From: UBA7672 sp041398245 | GTDB taxonomy: Bacteria > Pseudomonadota > Alphaproteobacteria > Caulobacterales > Hyphomonadaceae | DNA length: 64,000 bases | Assembly: GCA_041398245.1 (NCBI GenBank) | Contig: JAWKVC010000002.1 | Location: 248,001 to 312,000, forward strand | Direction of reading: 5' to 3' | In this document: positions 44,726-53,172 of the stretch, piece by piece | Numbering within the stretch: position 1 is the first letter of the stretch | Layout of the letters: every line of letters starts with the position of its first letter | Translations under genes and position numbers: made by a program | Notes under the pieces: model-generated | What the model was told of the DNA's origin: nothing | The model's input: only the letters and a program-made list of their open reading frames with translations | The model's database searches: none

Positions 44726-45594
44726 CAGCCGCCCTGCTCCAGCAGCGACAGGAGATAGGCTCCATAGTCGTTGCGCAGATCGGCCCCCAGCGTGCGGAGC
44801 TGGGCGCCATCGATGAAGCCGCGCCGCCAGGCGACTTCTTCCGGACACGCGATGCGGAAACGCTGCCGCTGTTCCAGCGTCTGAACGTAGAGTGAGGCCT
44901 GCAGCAGGCTGTCGACCGTTCCCGCATCAAGCCAGGCCGTGCCACGCGCAAGCTGGAACACCTTCAGTTTGCCACGTTTCAGGTAGTCGATGTTGATGTC
45001 GGTGATTTCCCGTTCGCCACGTTCGGACGGTTTCACGCGGCGCGCAATGTCGACAACATCGCTATCGTAGAAATAAAGGCCCGTGATCGCGCGATTGCTG
45101 CGCGGCGCCTTGGGCTTTTCCTCGATCGAGACCGGGCTTCCATGCCGATCCAATTCGACAATACCGAAACGGTGCGGGTCCGGCACCGTGTAGGCGAAGA
45201 CGGCCGCGCCTGACTCAAGCTTGCCCGCCTCCAGCAACTGGCCAGTGAAACCTGCGCCATGAAAGATATTGTCGCCCAGCGCCAGAGCACAGGACTCACC
45301 CGCGATGAAGTCGGCCCCTATGGTGAAGGCTTCGGCGAGACCGCGCGGTTCATCCTGCTCGGCGTAGGAAAAGCGTACGCCCCAAGCCGAGCCATCGCCC
45401 AGCAGGCGCTGGAACGCCGGAATGTCGGACGGTGTGGAAATCACCAGCATGTCGCGGATGCCGGCCAGCATCAGGGTCGAGATCGGATAGTAGACCAGCG
45501 GTTTGTCGTAGACCGGCAAGAGCTGTTTCGAGACAGCACGGGTGACCGGATGCAGGCGCGTGCCATGCCCGCCGGCCAGGATTATGCCCTTCAT
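44725..45594 (-). CDS. rfbA: Glucose-1-phosphate thymidylyltransferase
   Basis: Makes dTDP-glucose, the first step to dTDP-rhamnose. 289 residues from the ATG at 45594. N-terminal MKGIILAGGHGTRLHPVT with Arg and Lys for nucleotide binding, KQLLPVYDKPLVYYPIS, LALGDNIFHG, FGIVELD, IEEKPKAPRSN and WLDAGTVDSLLQA are all classic for RmlA. Between rfbB (48 bp upstream) and rfbC (overlapping). Confidence 0.97.
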   Translation of the reverse strand: MKGIILAGGHGTRLHPVTRAVSKQLLPVYDKPLVYYPISTLMLAGIRDMLVISTPSDIPAFQRLLGDGSAWGVRFSYAEQDEPRGLAEAFTIGADFIAGESCALALGDNIFHGAGFTGQLLEAGKLESGAAVFAYTVPDPHRFGIVELDRHGSPVSIEEKPKAPRSNRAITGLYFYDSDVVDIARRVKPSERGEREITDINIDYLKRGKLKVFQLARGTAWLDAGTVDSLLQASLYVQTLEQRQRFRIACPEEVAWRRGFIDGAQLRTLGADLRNDYGAYLLSLLEQGG

Positions 45595-45641
45595 CCGCAG
45601 TCCCTCAATCGACACGTCCCCCGAGCGCGAGGGATGGAACC

Positions 45642-46664
45642 TCAACGCGCCGAGCGCAAGGGGCCCCACCACAGTGGGTTGGCGAGATACCAGTCGATGG
45701 TCCGGGCGATACCCGTTTCGAAATCGATCTGTGGCCGCCAGCCGAGGTCCTGCTCGATCCTGGATGGATCGATGGCGTAGCGGCGGTCATGCCCCAACCG
45801 GTCCTCGACGAACGTGATCAGCTCGCGACGCGGCTTGCCGAGCGGCGGCGCGCGCTCGTCCAGCAGGTCGCAGACCAGCTCGACCAGATCGAGATTGCGA
45901 CGCTCGCAACGCGCCCCGATGGCGTAGCTTTCCCCCGGGTGTCCCTTGCGCAGCACGAGATCGAGCGCGCGGGCATGGTCCTCGACGTGCAGCCAATCGC
46001 GGACGTTGAGACCATCGCCGTAGACAGGCAGCGGCAGGCCTTCGAGCGCGTTGAGGAGAATCAACGGGATCAGCTTCTCGGGAAACTGACGCGGGCCGTA
46101 GTTGTTTGAGCAGTTGGTGAGCAGCACCGGCAACCCATAGGTGCGATGCCAGGCGCGGACGAGATGATCTGCAGCGGCCTTGGATGCCGAATAGGGCGAA
46201 GACGGATCATAGGGCGTCGTTTCGGAAAAGGCGCCGGTCTCGCCCAGGGATCCGAACACTTCGTCGGTTGAAACATGGAGAAACCGGAAGCGCTCTTTCG
46301 CGGGAGCCGCAAGTGTCGCAACGAGCGCGCGCGAGGCTTCCAGCAACGCCCACGTTCCCATGATGTTGGTTTCGATGAAGGGCGCCGAGCCGGTGATCGA
46401 ACGGTCGACATGCGTCTCGGCGGCAAGATGCATGATGGCGTCGGGCTTCTCGGCCATGACGAGGTCCATGACGGCGCGTGCATCGCGGATATCCTGCCGG
46501 ATGATGCGGAAGCCCTTGCGCCCCTCGAGCGGGGCAAGTGACGCCGGATTGGCCGCATAGGTGAAGCAGTCGACGACGACCACGTCGTCCTCGCCGCGTC
46601 CGACCAGATGATGCGCCAGAGCCGAGCCGATGAAGCCGGCGCCGCCCGTGACCATGATCTTCAT
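45642..46664 (-). CDS. rfbB: dTDP-glucose 4,6-dehydratase
   Basis: Second step of dTDP-rhamnose synthesis, NAD-dependent. 340 residues, extended short-chain dehydrogenase: GGAGFIGSAL (7-16) for NAD, AAETHVDRSI, the catalytic Asp/Glu in STDEVFGSLGE, YSASKAAAD (Tyr and Lys), and NNYGPRQFPEKLIP typical of RmlB. First gene of the rfbB-A-C unit. The product dTDP-4-keto-6-deoxyglucose can also feed amino-sugar routes. Confidence 0.97.
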   Translation of the reverse strand: MKIMVTGGAGFIGSALAHHLVGRGEDDVVVVDCFTYAANPASLAPLEGRKGFRIIRQDIRDARAVMDLVMAEKPDAIMHLAAETHVDRSITGSAPFIETNIMGTWALLEASRALVATLAAPAKERFRFLHVSTDEVFGSLGETGAFSETTPYDPSSPYSASKAAADHLVRAWHRTYGLPVLLTNCSNNYGPRQFPEKLIPLILLNALEGLPLPVYGDGLNVRDWLHVEDHARALDLVLRKGHPGESYAIGARCERRNLDLVELVCDLLDERAPPLGKPRRELITFVEDRLGHDRRYAIDPSRIEQDLGWRPQIDFETGIARTIDWYLANPLWWGPLRSAR

Positions 46665-46725
46665 GGGTGAGCTCCCGAAGGGACTTCCCTAACCCGCCTC
46701 AAGCGGGCTGGGCAATCGCCATGGC

Positions 46726-47718
46726 TCAGGTGCGCGTGTGGTCGCGATACCACGACACGAAACGCGGAATGCCTTCCTCCAGCGTCGTCGTGGGGGCGAA
46801 CCCATGATCGCGCGCCAGGGCGTCAACGTTGGCGTAGGTGGCGTGGACGTCGCCCTGCTGCATCGGCAGCATGACCTTCTCGGCCTTCTTGCCGACCGCA
46901 TCCTCGATGATCTCGATGAAGCGGCCAAGGGCGACGGGACGGTTGTTGCCGATATTGTAGATCCGGTGCGGGCTTTCGGCCGGAACCCTGGGCGCGTCGA
47001 GTGCTACGGAGACAACCCCCGCGACGATGTCCGCGATCCACGTGAAGTCGCGCTGCAGCTGGCCGTTGTTGAACACCTTGATCGGCCGCCCCTCGACCAC
47101 ATCACGGGTGAAGGTCCAGTAGGCCATGTCGGGCCGGCCCCACGGTCCATAGACCGTGAAGAAACGCAGCCCGACCTGCTCCATTCCGTAGAGACGCGAA
47201 TAGCTCTCGCTCATCAGCTCGCAGGAGCGCTTGGTTGCCGCATAGAGCGAGACGGGATGATCGACGCGATCCGTCTCGGCAAACGGGACTTTCGTGTTGG
47301 CGCCATAGACGGATGACGACGAGGCGTAGACCAGCCGCGGTTTCTTCGGATGATGCCGCACCAGCTCCAGAATGGAGAGATGGCCGTCAAGATTGGCGTG
47401 CCCATAGGCAAACGGATTCTCGATCGAGTAACGTACGCCTGCCTGCGCCGCGAGATGGATCACGACATCGGCGTCCTTCACGCCGGGGATCGCAAGAAGC
47501 GCCCCGTGATCCGCGATGTCCACGTGATGGAAAGTGAAGCCGTCGCGCTTGCCGAGACGCTCGAGCCGCGCGCGCTTCAGATCGACAGGATAATAGTCGG
47601 TGAGGCTATCGACACCGATAACGCGAAGTCCGCGCTCCAGCAGCGCCTCACTGACATGAAAGCCGACAAAGCCGGCCGCGCCAGTCACCAGAACCGTTGA
47701 AGCGTTGAGAATGGCCAT
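46726..47718 (-). CDS. NAD-dependent epimerase, UDP-glucuronate 4-epimerase-like
   Basis: 330 residues, extended SDR with GAAGFVGFHV (13-22), the catalytic YAATK (Tyr and Lys) and VYASSSSVYGAN. The internal ALLERGLRVIGVDSLTDYYP and LRFFTVYGPWGRPDMAYWTF are the hallmarks of UDP-glucuronate 4-epimerases that make UDP-galacturonate. Same strand and next to rfbB but with its own 61-bp gap. Galacturonate is a frequent constituent of alphaproteobacterial lipopolysaccharide. Confidence 0.92.
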   Translation of the reverse strand: MAILNASTVLVTGAAGFVGFHVSEALLERGLRVIGVDSLTDYYPVDLKRARLERLGKRDGFTFHHVDIADHGALLAIPGVKDADVVIHLAAQAGVRYSIENPFAYGHANLDGHLSILELVRHHPKKPRLVYASSSSVYGANTKVPFAETDRVDHPVSLYAATKRSCELMSESYSRLYGMEQVGLRFFTVYGPWGRPDMAYWTFTRDVVEGRPIKVFNNGQLQRDFTWIADIVAGVVSVALDAPRVPAESPHRIYNIGNNRPVALGRFIEIIEDAVGKKAEKVMLPMQQGDVHATYANVDALARDHGFAPTTTLEEGIPRFVSWYRDHTRT

Positions 47719-47788
47719 GCACTCTTTCTTGAATCGTCCGGCTGTCTAGCCTCGTGTCGCCTTGATTGACAAGCGTTGAGGAAGGGTC

Positions 47789-48175
47789 TCAGCCGCCTTG
47801 CCGCGACCGGTATTCCGCCTCGGCTCCGCGCGCGAAGGCCAGCAGGGCAAGATCCGGCAAGCGGTCAGCCATCTCGTCCCAGCCCCATGCGTCCTCGGGC
47901 GATGAAAAACCCCTGCTCCAGATTTCGCGAAAGCGCGCGGCGATGCCGGCGGCCGCTTCCTTTTCTGACAGGCCTTCCACAGATGCAACGAACCCGGCGA
48001 TGCGCTCCAGATCGTCGGGCCCGGCCTCTTCTCGCGCCCATTCCGCCCCATGACCGCGCCAGAAGGTCATAACCTCGTCTTGACCAAAACCAGTGGCGAA
48101 GCGCAGCTTTCCGCGTACCCATTTCGCACGCCACGCCGCCGAGCGCGCCACGCGCGCCGCAAATTGTCTAAGCAT
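47789..48175 (-). CDS. Hypothetical protein
   Basis: Up to 128 residues. The N-terminal 35 residues are basic with no hydrophobic core; the rest is acidic and helical, with WGWDEMADRLPDLALLAF near the end. A shorter start at the ATG ending at 48070 would give 93 residues and remove the basic part. No family recognised. It lies 70 bp upstream of the epimerase gene and in the same direction. Bases 48176-48392 before the glycosyltransferase contain nothing I can recognise. Confidence 0.5.
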   Translation of the reverse strand: MLRQFAARVARSAAWRAKWVRGKLRFATGFGQDEVMTFWRGHGAEWAREEAGPDDLERIAGFVASVEGLSEKEAAAGIAARFREIWSRGFSSPEDAWGWDEMADRLPDLALLAFARGAEAEYRSRQGG

Positions 48176-48392
48176 GCAGCACCATGCGCACCGCCCTACA
48201 GGGGCTGCGGAGCCTGTTCAAGCGGGGTCCGGCGACCTCTCATTGCGGGGATATCAGCTGTTCACGTCCTGCGCTGCGACAGAAGTTTCCCGGAACTGCG
48301 ACACACAGACCCCATTCGGCCTCCCATCCTTGCGCGAAACCAAGCATGTTCCCGCCGTCAGGCCGGCGGGGTGATTCGGCATCGGACAGATG

Positions 48393-49448
48393 CTAGCCGG
48401 CTGGCGGCAAGTCGCCCGGATCGTCCACTTCGAACGGCCTGACGTGCGGCTTGCGTGTGAGGAAGCGCATTGGATTCCAAGTCAGCGCGCGTGCAACCAT
48501 CCGAATGCTGGCGCGACGGCGCTCGCGCACCGCGCGCCTCGCCTTCAGCGCCGGTCCAAGATCGCCCAACGCGGCGCCGAGCCCCTTGGCGGTCGGCAGG
48601 AATCTCCCCGTCACAACCCCACGCGCCAGGATCGCCAGCGTCCCTGCGATCCAGACCGGGAGGGTGATCGCCAGCAGCGGCCCCGGCATGTTCTTGACGT
48701 AGGTCCACAACCCGTTGCGGGCGCCGTGAAACACCGCAAACGCGCTGGCCTTGCCCGTGATGCCAGACCCGACATGGCTGACGCGGCAGCGCGGATCGAA
48801 CTGGCAGCGTTCCCCCATAATGCGGAGCCGGAAGCCGAGATCCACATCTTCATGATAGCAGAAGTAGCGCTCGTCGAAGCCGCCGCTGGCAAGGAACAGG
48901 TCGCGCGGATAAAGCGCTGCGGCGCCGCATGGCGCAAAGCATTCACCAGCCTCAGGGGTCTCTGTGATGCTGCGTCCATAACCGCCACGCCATGCATAGC
49001 CATAGGCCAGATAGCAGTCGCCCGCGCCATCGAGCAGGCGTGGGTCGTGCGTTGCGATCTGCAGGGACGCAACAATGCGATGGCCGGGCTTTTCCGCCAC
49101 CGCGCGCATCAGGCTCTCAAGCCAGTCCGGAGCCGCTTCCGCATCGGGGTTCAGAAGCGCCAGCCATCGTCCCCTGCCACGGCGCGCAGCCAGATTGTTG
49201 CCGCCGGCAAAACCGTGATTGACGCTTTCCCGCAGGATGACAGTTCGCGGCGGCAACTCCCCGAGCCGATCGATCGATCCGTCCGTGGACGCATTGTCCA
49301 CCACGATGGTTTCGAAGTCCTGGAACGATTGCGCCGCAAGCGAGGCCAGGCAACGCCGGGTGTAATCGCCGCCATTGTAGTTGACGACGGCCACGGTGAT
49401 CTGGGGAGCGGCGTCCGCTCGTGCGTCCATCGTCTGGTCTGGCTGCAT
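48393..49448 (-). CDS. Glycosyltransferase family 2 (rhamnosyltransferase-like)
   Basis: 351 residues, GT-A fold. TVAVVNYNGGDYTRRCLASL starts the nucleotide-binding domain; VVDNASTDGS is the conserved Asp pocket, and NHGFAGGNNLAARRGRG with LLNPDAE holds the metal-binding motif. CYHEDVDLGFRLRIMGE is the ED motif typical of rhamnosyl transferases. A hydrophobic segment near residue 260 suggests membrane association. Likely uses dTDP-rhamnose made from the rfb genes, to build O-antigen; the donor is inferred. Confidence 0.93.
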   Translation of the reverse strand: MQPDQTMDARADAAPQITVAVVNYNGGDYTRRCLASLAAQSFQDFETIVVDNASTDGSIDRLGELPPRTVILRESVNHGFAGGNNLAARRGRGRWLALLNPDAEAAPDWLESLMRAVAEKPGHRIVASLQIATHDPRLLDGAGDCYLAYGYAWRGGYGRSITETPEAGECFAPCGAAALYPRDLFLASGGFDERYFCYHEDVDLGFRLRIMGERCQFDPRCRVSHVGSGITGKASAFAVFHGARNGLWTYVKNMPGPLLAITLPVWIAGTLAILARGVVTGRFLPTAKGLGAALGDLGPALKARRAVRERRRASIRMVARALTWNPMRFLTRKPHVRPFEVDDPGDLPPAG

Positions 49449-49639
49449 CGCGTCCGCCTAGCGCGGGCTGCGAACAGCGGCAAGCCGCGCGATGGCTGTG
49501 GTTGAGGTCGACCCGACGCATCTGCAGCATGCCTTTCATGGTTAGCGCGCGGTTGATCGCGCAAATTGCGCGGCCGCGTTTAAGCCTTCCGCCACCCAGT
49601 CTTGGCAGTTTTTGTCCGGGGACGGCAGGAGACTGCCGC

Positions 49640-50845
49640 ATGGCGAGGATGCAGGAAGACACAGACCCAGCCACCGGCCTCAATTTGGCCGAGCGGATCC
49701 GCCGTCTCGCTGATGGCCGGAACAAGCTCGACGTTGCGCAATTCCAGTTCATTGGCATCCACGAAATTCGACAGCGTTACGGATCGCGCTGGCCGGACAA
49801 GCGCGAGCGCGTCAACGAGATTGTTGGCGATTTCATCTCACGCAGGATCGCGCCCAACGATGTCCTGATCGCCGCCGCTGACGGTTTCCTCTTGGTGTTC
49901 GGCAGCCGGTCCGGGGTGTCGGCTGAACGCTTCGCCAAACACATCTCGTCCGAGCTTAACGCCTTTTTCCTCGGCGAACCTGACCTTGATGATCTGCAGG
50001 TGGCCTCACAGCATTTCCTGATGAGTCTGGACGAATTTGTCGAAGCCTTCAGCTCGGTGTTTACCGCCAACGCCAGACCGCCGGCAGAAACCGAAGAACC
50101 AGCGCCGCCCATGGGCTTCACGCCGGTGTGGAATGCGCGTTCGGGCGCACTCTCGGCGTTCTTCGTCACACCTGTTGATCCCGCAACCGGGATTTCCCTC
50201 GACTGGGACCGCAGTAGCAACCGCCATGCCGACATGGACGAACGCAAGCTAAAAGCATCCGAAGTCGCAATGCGAACGCTGTGGGCCACTGGCGGGCGCG
50301 CAGTCGTAGGCGTAGCCGTGCATGTGTCAACGCTGGGCAGCCAACAGAACTTGACGCGCATCGTCCAGACGATGTCCGGGTTCGACTGCCGCAGCGCACG
50401 CTATCGCCTGTTGCGCGTCAGCTGCATCGAGCCCGGCTATCCGCGTATCTATCTTGAGGACATGATGCGCGCGTTGCGTCCACGCGCTCCCAACATCGCA
50501 CTCGGCCTGGACTGGCAGGATGCGGACCTCGCTTCTGCACTGAAGTTCCAGCCCACGGCGATCGGTTTCACGATTCCCGCGCGGACCCATGATCAGCCGG
50601 CCCTGCGCGCTGAAGTGCATGCCAGAATAGCAGCAGCCGTCGAGCAGGCGCGCAGCCATGGCGTCTCGGTGGGCGTGGAAGGCGACATCCATGCTGATCA
50701 GGCCATGCAGTTCGTGCAGATGGGCGTGAGCTTCATCTGTTCGCCACGCATCTGGCCGGTGCGGTCGATGCTCACATCGGCGGAGCTGTGGCCGGTTTCG
50801 CGTCTCGCCGCGATGATTCCGGCGACTGACACGGACGCAGCCTGA
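49640..50845 (+). CDS. Protein with degenerate EAL-like C-terminal domain
   Basis: 401 residues from the ATG at 49640; the open frame further upstream is not coding-like. The N-terminal part (LNLAERIRRLADGRNKLDVA, then FQFIGIHEIRQRYG, VLIAADGFLLVFG-like segments) resembles a cyclic-nucleotide-turnover or nucleotidyl-cyclase-like sensor domain but lacks a GGDEF motif. The C-terminal 200 residues follow the TIM-barrel pattern of EAL domains, with PTAIGFTIP and GVSVGVEGDIHADQAMQFVQ in place of the usual late EAL motif, but the first EAL signature is absent. Probably a catalytically dead c-di-GMP-type protein used for binding or as scaffold. Confidence 0.6.
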   Translation: MARMQEDTDPATGLNLAERIRRLADGRNKLDVAQFQFIGIHEIRQRYGSRWPDKRERVNEIVGDFISRRIAPNDVLIAAADGFLLVFGSRSGVSAERFAKHISSELNAFFLGEPDLDDLQVASQHFLMSLDEFVEAFSSVFTANARPPAETEEPAPPMGFTPVWNARSGALSAFFVTPVDPATGISLDWDRSSNRHADMDERKLKASEVAMRTLWATGGRAVVGVAVHVSTLGSQQNLTRIVQTMSGFDCRSARYRLLRVSCIEPGYPRIYLEDMMRALRPRAPNIALGLDWQDADLASALKFQPTAIGFTIPARTHDQPALRAEVHARIAAAVEQARSHGVSVGVEGDIHADQAMQFVQMGVSFICSPRIWPVRSMLTSAELWPVSRLAAMIPATDTDAA

Positions 50846-50973
50846 CTCATGACGTCAACGTAATGGCAGCGCAGCTGTCCTCGCTCCGTTGCCACACGCC
50901 CGGGAACTGATAGGTTTCCGCCGCCGCACGGGGTTGGCCGTGCAGGCATAGATAAAAGAGGATGGACCTCCCC

Positions 50974-51306
50974 ATGAAAAACAGGATTCTCGCGGGCGTG
51001 ATCGCGCTGGCGCTTGCCGCGCCGGCCTTCGCCCAGGAAGCAAACACGCTGCAGGAAGTGACGACCAAGGGCATCATCATGGAAGCCCAGGGCATGCAGA
51101 TCGAAGTCGACTACAAGTCCGACGGATCGTTCACCGCCATGGATGGCGCGGTCACGGGCAAGTGGCGCATTGATGGCGACAAGCTGTGCACAAGCTCCAA
51201 CTTCAACCCGGTCGAGGAATGCCACGCCTATCCGGTCGGCAAGAAGTCGGGCGACTCCTTCGAGATGACCGGCGCGCAAGGCACCGCGACCATCACGATC
51301 AGGTAG
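50974..51306 (+). CDS. Small exported protein of unknown function
   Basis: 110 residues from the ATG at 50974 (one at 50962 is in frame too). Signal peptide MKNRILAGVIALALAAPAFA with cleavage after AFA. The mature part is beta-rich with GMQIEVDYKSDGSFTA, GKWRIDGDKLCTSS and a final TATITIR. Two cysteines may form a disulphide. A lipocalin-like or DUF-type small beta-barrel is possible. Followed by a hairpin at 51334-51359. Confidence 0.75.
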   Translation: MKNRILAGVIALALAAPAFAQEANTLQEVTTKGIIMEAQGMQIEVDYKSDGSFTAMDGAVTGKWRIDGDKLCTSSNFNPVEECHAYPVGKKSGDSFEMTGAQGTATITIR

Positions 51307-51333
51307 ACGTTCTCTCGCTCCAGGGAACCACAA

Positions 51334-51359
51334 CGCCCCGCACCGCATGGTGCGGGGCG
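51334..51359. terminator. Hairpin between convergent genes
   Basis: Perfect 11-bp stem CGCCCCGCACC / GGTGCGGGGCG with a four-base loop, between the convergent genes ending at 51306 and 51367. It lacks a strong T-run on either side, so it is a likely but not certain bidirectional terminator. Confidence 0.55.
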
Positions 51360-51366
51360 CTTGCGT

Positions 51367-52038
51367 TCAGGCGTGATCCGCCATCCATCCCGCCGCAACA
51401 TCGAGAATTTCGTCCATCACCTCGGCATCCTTCCGGCCGGACCTGACCGGAACGTGGAAGGAATGGTCGGCGTGATCGACCAGATGGAGTTTCGCGCGCC
51501 GGCCAAGCGACTTCACTGTGGCCTTCAACAGATCCGTTTCGGCAAACTCGTCCTTCGTTCCCTGCAGGAACAGCATGGGGACTTTCACCGCCTGCAGATG
51601 CTCGGCGCGCTCGATGCCCTCGTTGCCCGGCGGGTGCAGCGGCCAGGCGAAGAACACCAGTCCGGCTACACCCGGCAACGGCTCGATCGCCTGGGCCTGC
51701 GAGGTCATGCGCGCGCCAAAGGAGCGGCCTCCCGTAAACAGCGGCAGGTCGCCGGCCAGCTTGCCCGCATGCAGCACGGCCGCCCGCACGGCGGCGTGCG
51801 CCAGCGGCGGACTGTCCGGCCGCTTCGAACCGCGCTCCATATAGGCGAAATTGTAGCGCAGCACCGCGACGCCGCGCGCCACGAGCCCATCGGCGGCAAC
51901 CGCCATGTGCTTGTGCGTCATCCCGGCGCCTGCGCCATGGGCGAGCACAAGTACAGCTTTGGCGTCCTTCGGCTTCTGCCACAGCGCAGAGACCGAAGAC
52001 CCATCCGGCAGCGCGACCGTGCGCGCCTTCGGCGTCAT
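51367..52038 (-). CDS. Alpha/beta hydrolase (KANL3/Tex30, dienelactone hydrolase-like)
   Basis: 223 residues. Begins with VLVLAHGAGAGMTHKHM (oxyanion-hole HGAGAGM), the nucleophile elbow GGRSFGARM near residue 105, and a late FLQGTKDEFAE plus HLVDHADHSFH with Asp and His for the triad. This combination is that of the alpha/beta-hydrolase group with KANL3/Tex30 homology. Cytosolic, substrate unknown. Its start overlaps the end of the methyltransferase-like lipoprotein gene (ATGA), so they share an operon. Confidence 0.9.
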   Translation of the reverse strand: MTPKARTVALPDGSSVSALWQKPKDAKAVLVLAHGAGAGMTHKHMAVAADGLVARGVAVLRYNFAYMERGSKRPDSPPLAHAAVRAAVLHAGKLAGDLPLFTGGRSFGARMTSQAQAIEPLPGVAGLVFFAWPLHPPGNEGIERAEHLQAVKVPMLFLQGTKDEFAETDLLKATVKSLGRRAKLHLVDHADHSFHVPVRSGRKDAEVMDEILDVAAGWMADHA

Positions 52039-52949
52039 TGCGCCGGCGTTTCGGCGGGCGTCTCCATGGGCACCGCCGCTGCCGGCTTACGGAAGCGCAG
52101 CGTCATGCGATCGCTCTCGCCGATCGCCTCATAGACCGCCTTGTCATAGCTGTCAGCTTCCGGCGTTCCTTCGCGTGGTTCATTGAAGTTGGGTGGCAGC
52201 ATCCAGACCGGGTGATCGGCGAGGTCCTTCGGATTGGCGTTGATCTCCGAGGACTCCTCCAGCACGAAACCGGCGCGCTCCCCCAACTGGACGACATAGC
52301 TTTCGAGCACATAGCCCGTGCCGGCGCGCGGGTCCTGATCGCGGGCGGAGGGAAGCCTGTGTTCAACCACGCCGAACACGCCGCCAGGCTTCAGCGCGCG
52401 AAAGGCGTCGGCGAAAATCTTGTCGGCATAACCGCCCGACATCCAGTTATGGATGTTGCGGAAGGTCAGCACCGCGTCGGCGGACCCGTCCGGAGCCAAC
52501 CCGGTGCTTTCGGGCGTTGCAAGCGTCAGCGTGATGTCGCCATAGACATCCGGCTTGTCGACATACGCTGCCTTGTAGGCCTCGACATTGCGGCGGTTGT
52601 AGTCCGATGCGGCGGCATCGACGTGGGCGGCGTAGAGCTTGCCGCCGCCCTGCTTCAGCCACGGCCCGAGAATGGCGGTATACCAGCCGCCGCCCGGCGC
52701 GATCTCGACGACGGTGTCTGTCGGCTTGAGCCCGAAGAATGTCAGCGTCTCGACCGGGTGGCGCCAGGCATCGCGCGTCTTCTCCTTGTCGAGCCGCCAG
52801 TCGCCCGCCGCCGCCCATGCGAGGCTTCCGGCCGGGGCCGTCTCCGCCGCCGGCTCCGAACCGCGGGCAGCCGGAGCGGCCGGTTCGCCGCCGCAGGCCG
52901 CAACCAAGCCTCCAAGGAAGGTCGCCAGCAGCAAGTGAGCGGTTTTCAT
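52035..52949 (-). CDS. Class I methyltransferase-like lipoprotein
   Basis: 304 residues from the ATG at 52949. Signal peptide ending in lipobox LVAAC, so the protein should be exported and lipid-anchored. The body has a Rossmann methyltransferase fold: motif I VVEIAPGGGWYTAILGP, acidic residue in AAHVDAAAS, the ADAVLTFRNIHNWM segment and KPGGVFGVVEHRLP. Proteins of this exact type occur widely in proteobacteria as 'methyltransferase' lipoproteins, but SAM is not known to be available in the periplasm. Coupled to the hydrolase gene. Function unresolved. Confidence 0.85.
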   Translation of the reverse strand: MKTAHLLLATFLGGLVAACGGEPAAPAARGSEPAAETAPAGSLAWAAAGDWRLDKEKTRDAWRHPVETLTFFGLKPTDTVVEIAPGGGWYTAILGPWLKQGGGKLYAAHVDAAASDYNRRNVEAYKAAYVDKPDVYGDITLTLATPESTGLAPDGSADAVLTFRNIHNWMSGGYADKIFADAFRALKPGGVFGVVEHRLPSARDQDPRAGTGYVLESYVVQLGERAGFVLEESSEINANPKDLADHPVWMLPPNFNEPREGTPEADSYDKAVYEAIGESDRMTLRFRKPAAAVPMETPAETPAQ

Positions 52950-53009
52950 GAGACTTTTCCCGTTTGCAGCGCTGCGCGCGCCCGGGGCGACTTTATCCAA
53001 CTGGGATCA

Positions 53010-53038
53010 CTTGACCACCGGGGGAGGCATTCCCAATT
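53010..53038 (+). promoter_or_regulatory. Candidate RpoH (sigma-32) promoter
   Basis: CTTGAC at 53010-53015 and CCCAATT at 53032-53038, sixteen bases apart, 135 bp upstream of the Hsp20 start. Both resemble alphaproteobacterial heat-shock promoter boxes (CTTG and CCCCAT-like). Position leaves room for a 5' leader of about 125 bases. Confidence 0.4.
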
Positions 53039-53049
53039 GCCATTGTGAG

Positions 53050-53172
53050 GCAGCGCAAATGCGGGCCTCGGAAGCCGAGGCGCAGACCCTGAGGTGGCGT
53101 CGTGAACGGTTTTCGGACGTGAAACCCGAGCGGGCGCGGCTGCGTCCGCCTGTTGCTTGGATGAGGACAGAG
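53050..53172 (+). promoter_or_regulatory. Predicted ROSE-type RNA thermometer in the Hsp20 leader
   Basis: The leader has a strong 5' hairpin (GCCTCG / CGAGGC region near 53069-53086) and a final hairpin at 53150-53170, CTGTTGCTTGGATGAGGACA then G. In this hairpin the conserved UUGCU of ROSE elements pairs with the ribosome binding site AGGA: U-A, C-G, one bulged G, U-G and U-A, closed by CUG/CAG. That bulged-G geometry is the hallmark of ROSE. The ATG follows two bases later. Heating would open the helix and allow translation. Confidence 0.7.

Noticed and set aside
51334..51359. Attachment site or small RNA
   Set aside because: A simple perfect hairpin between convergent genes is explained as a terminator; no core-site repeat was found.
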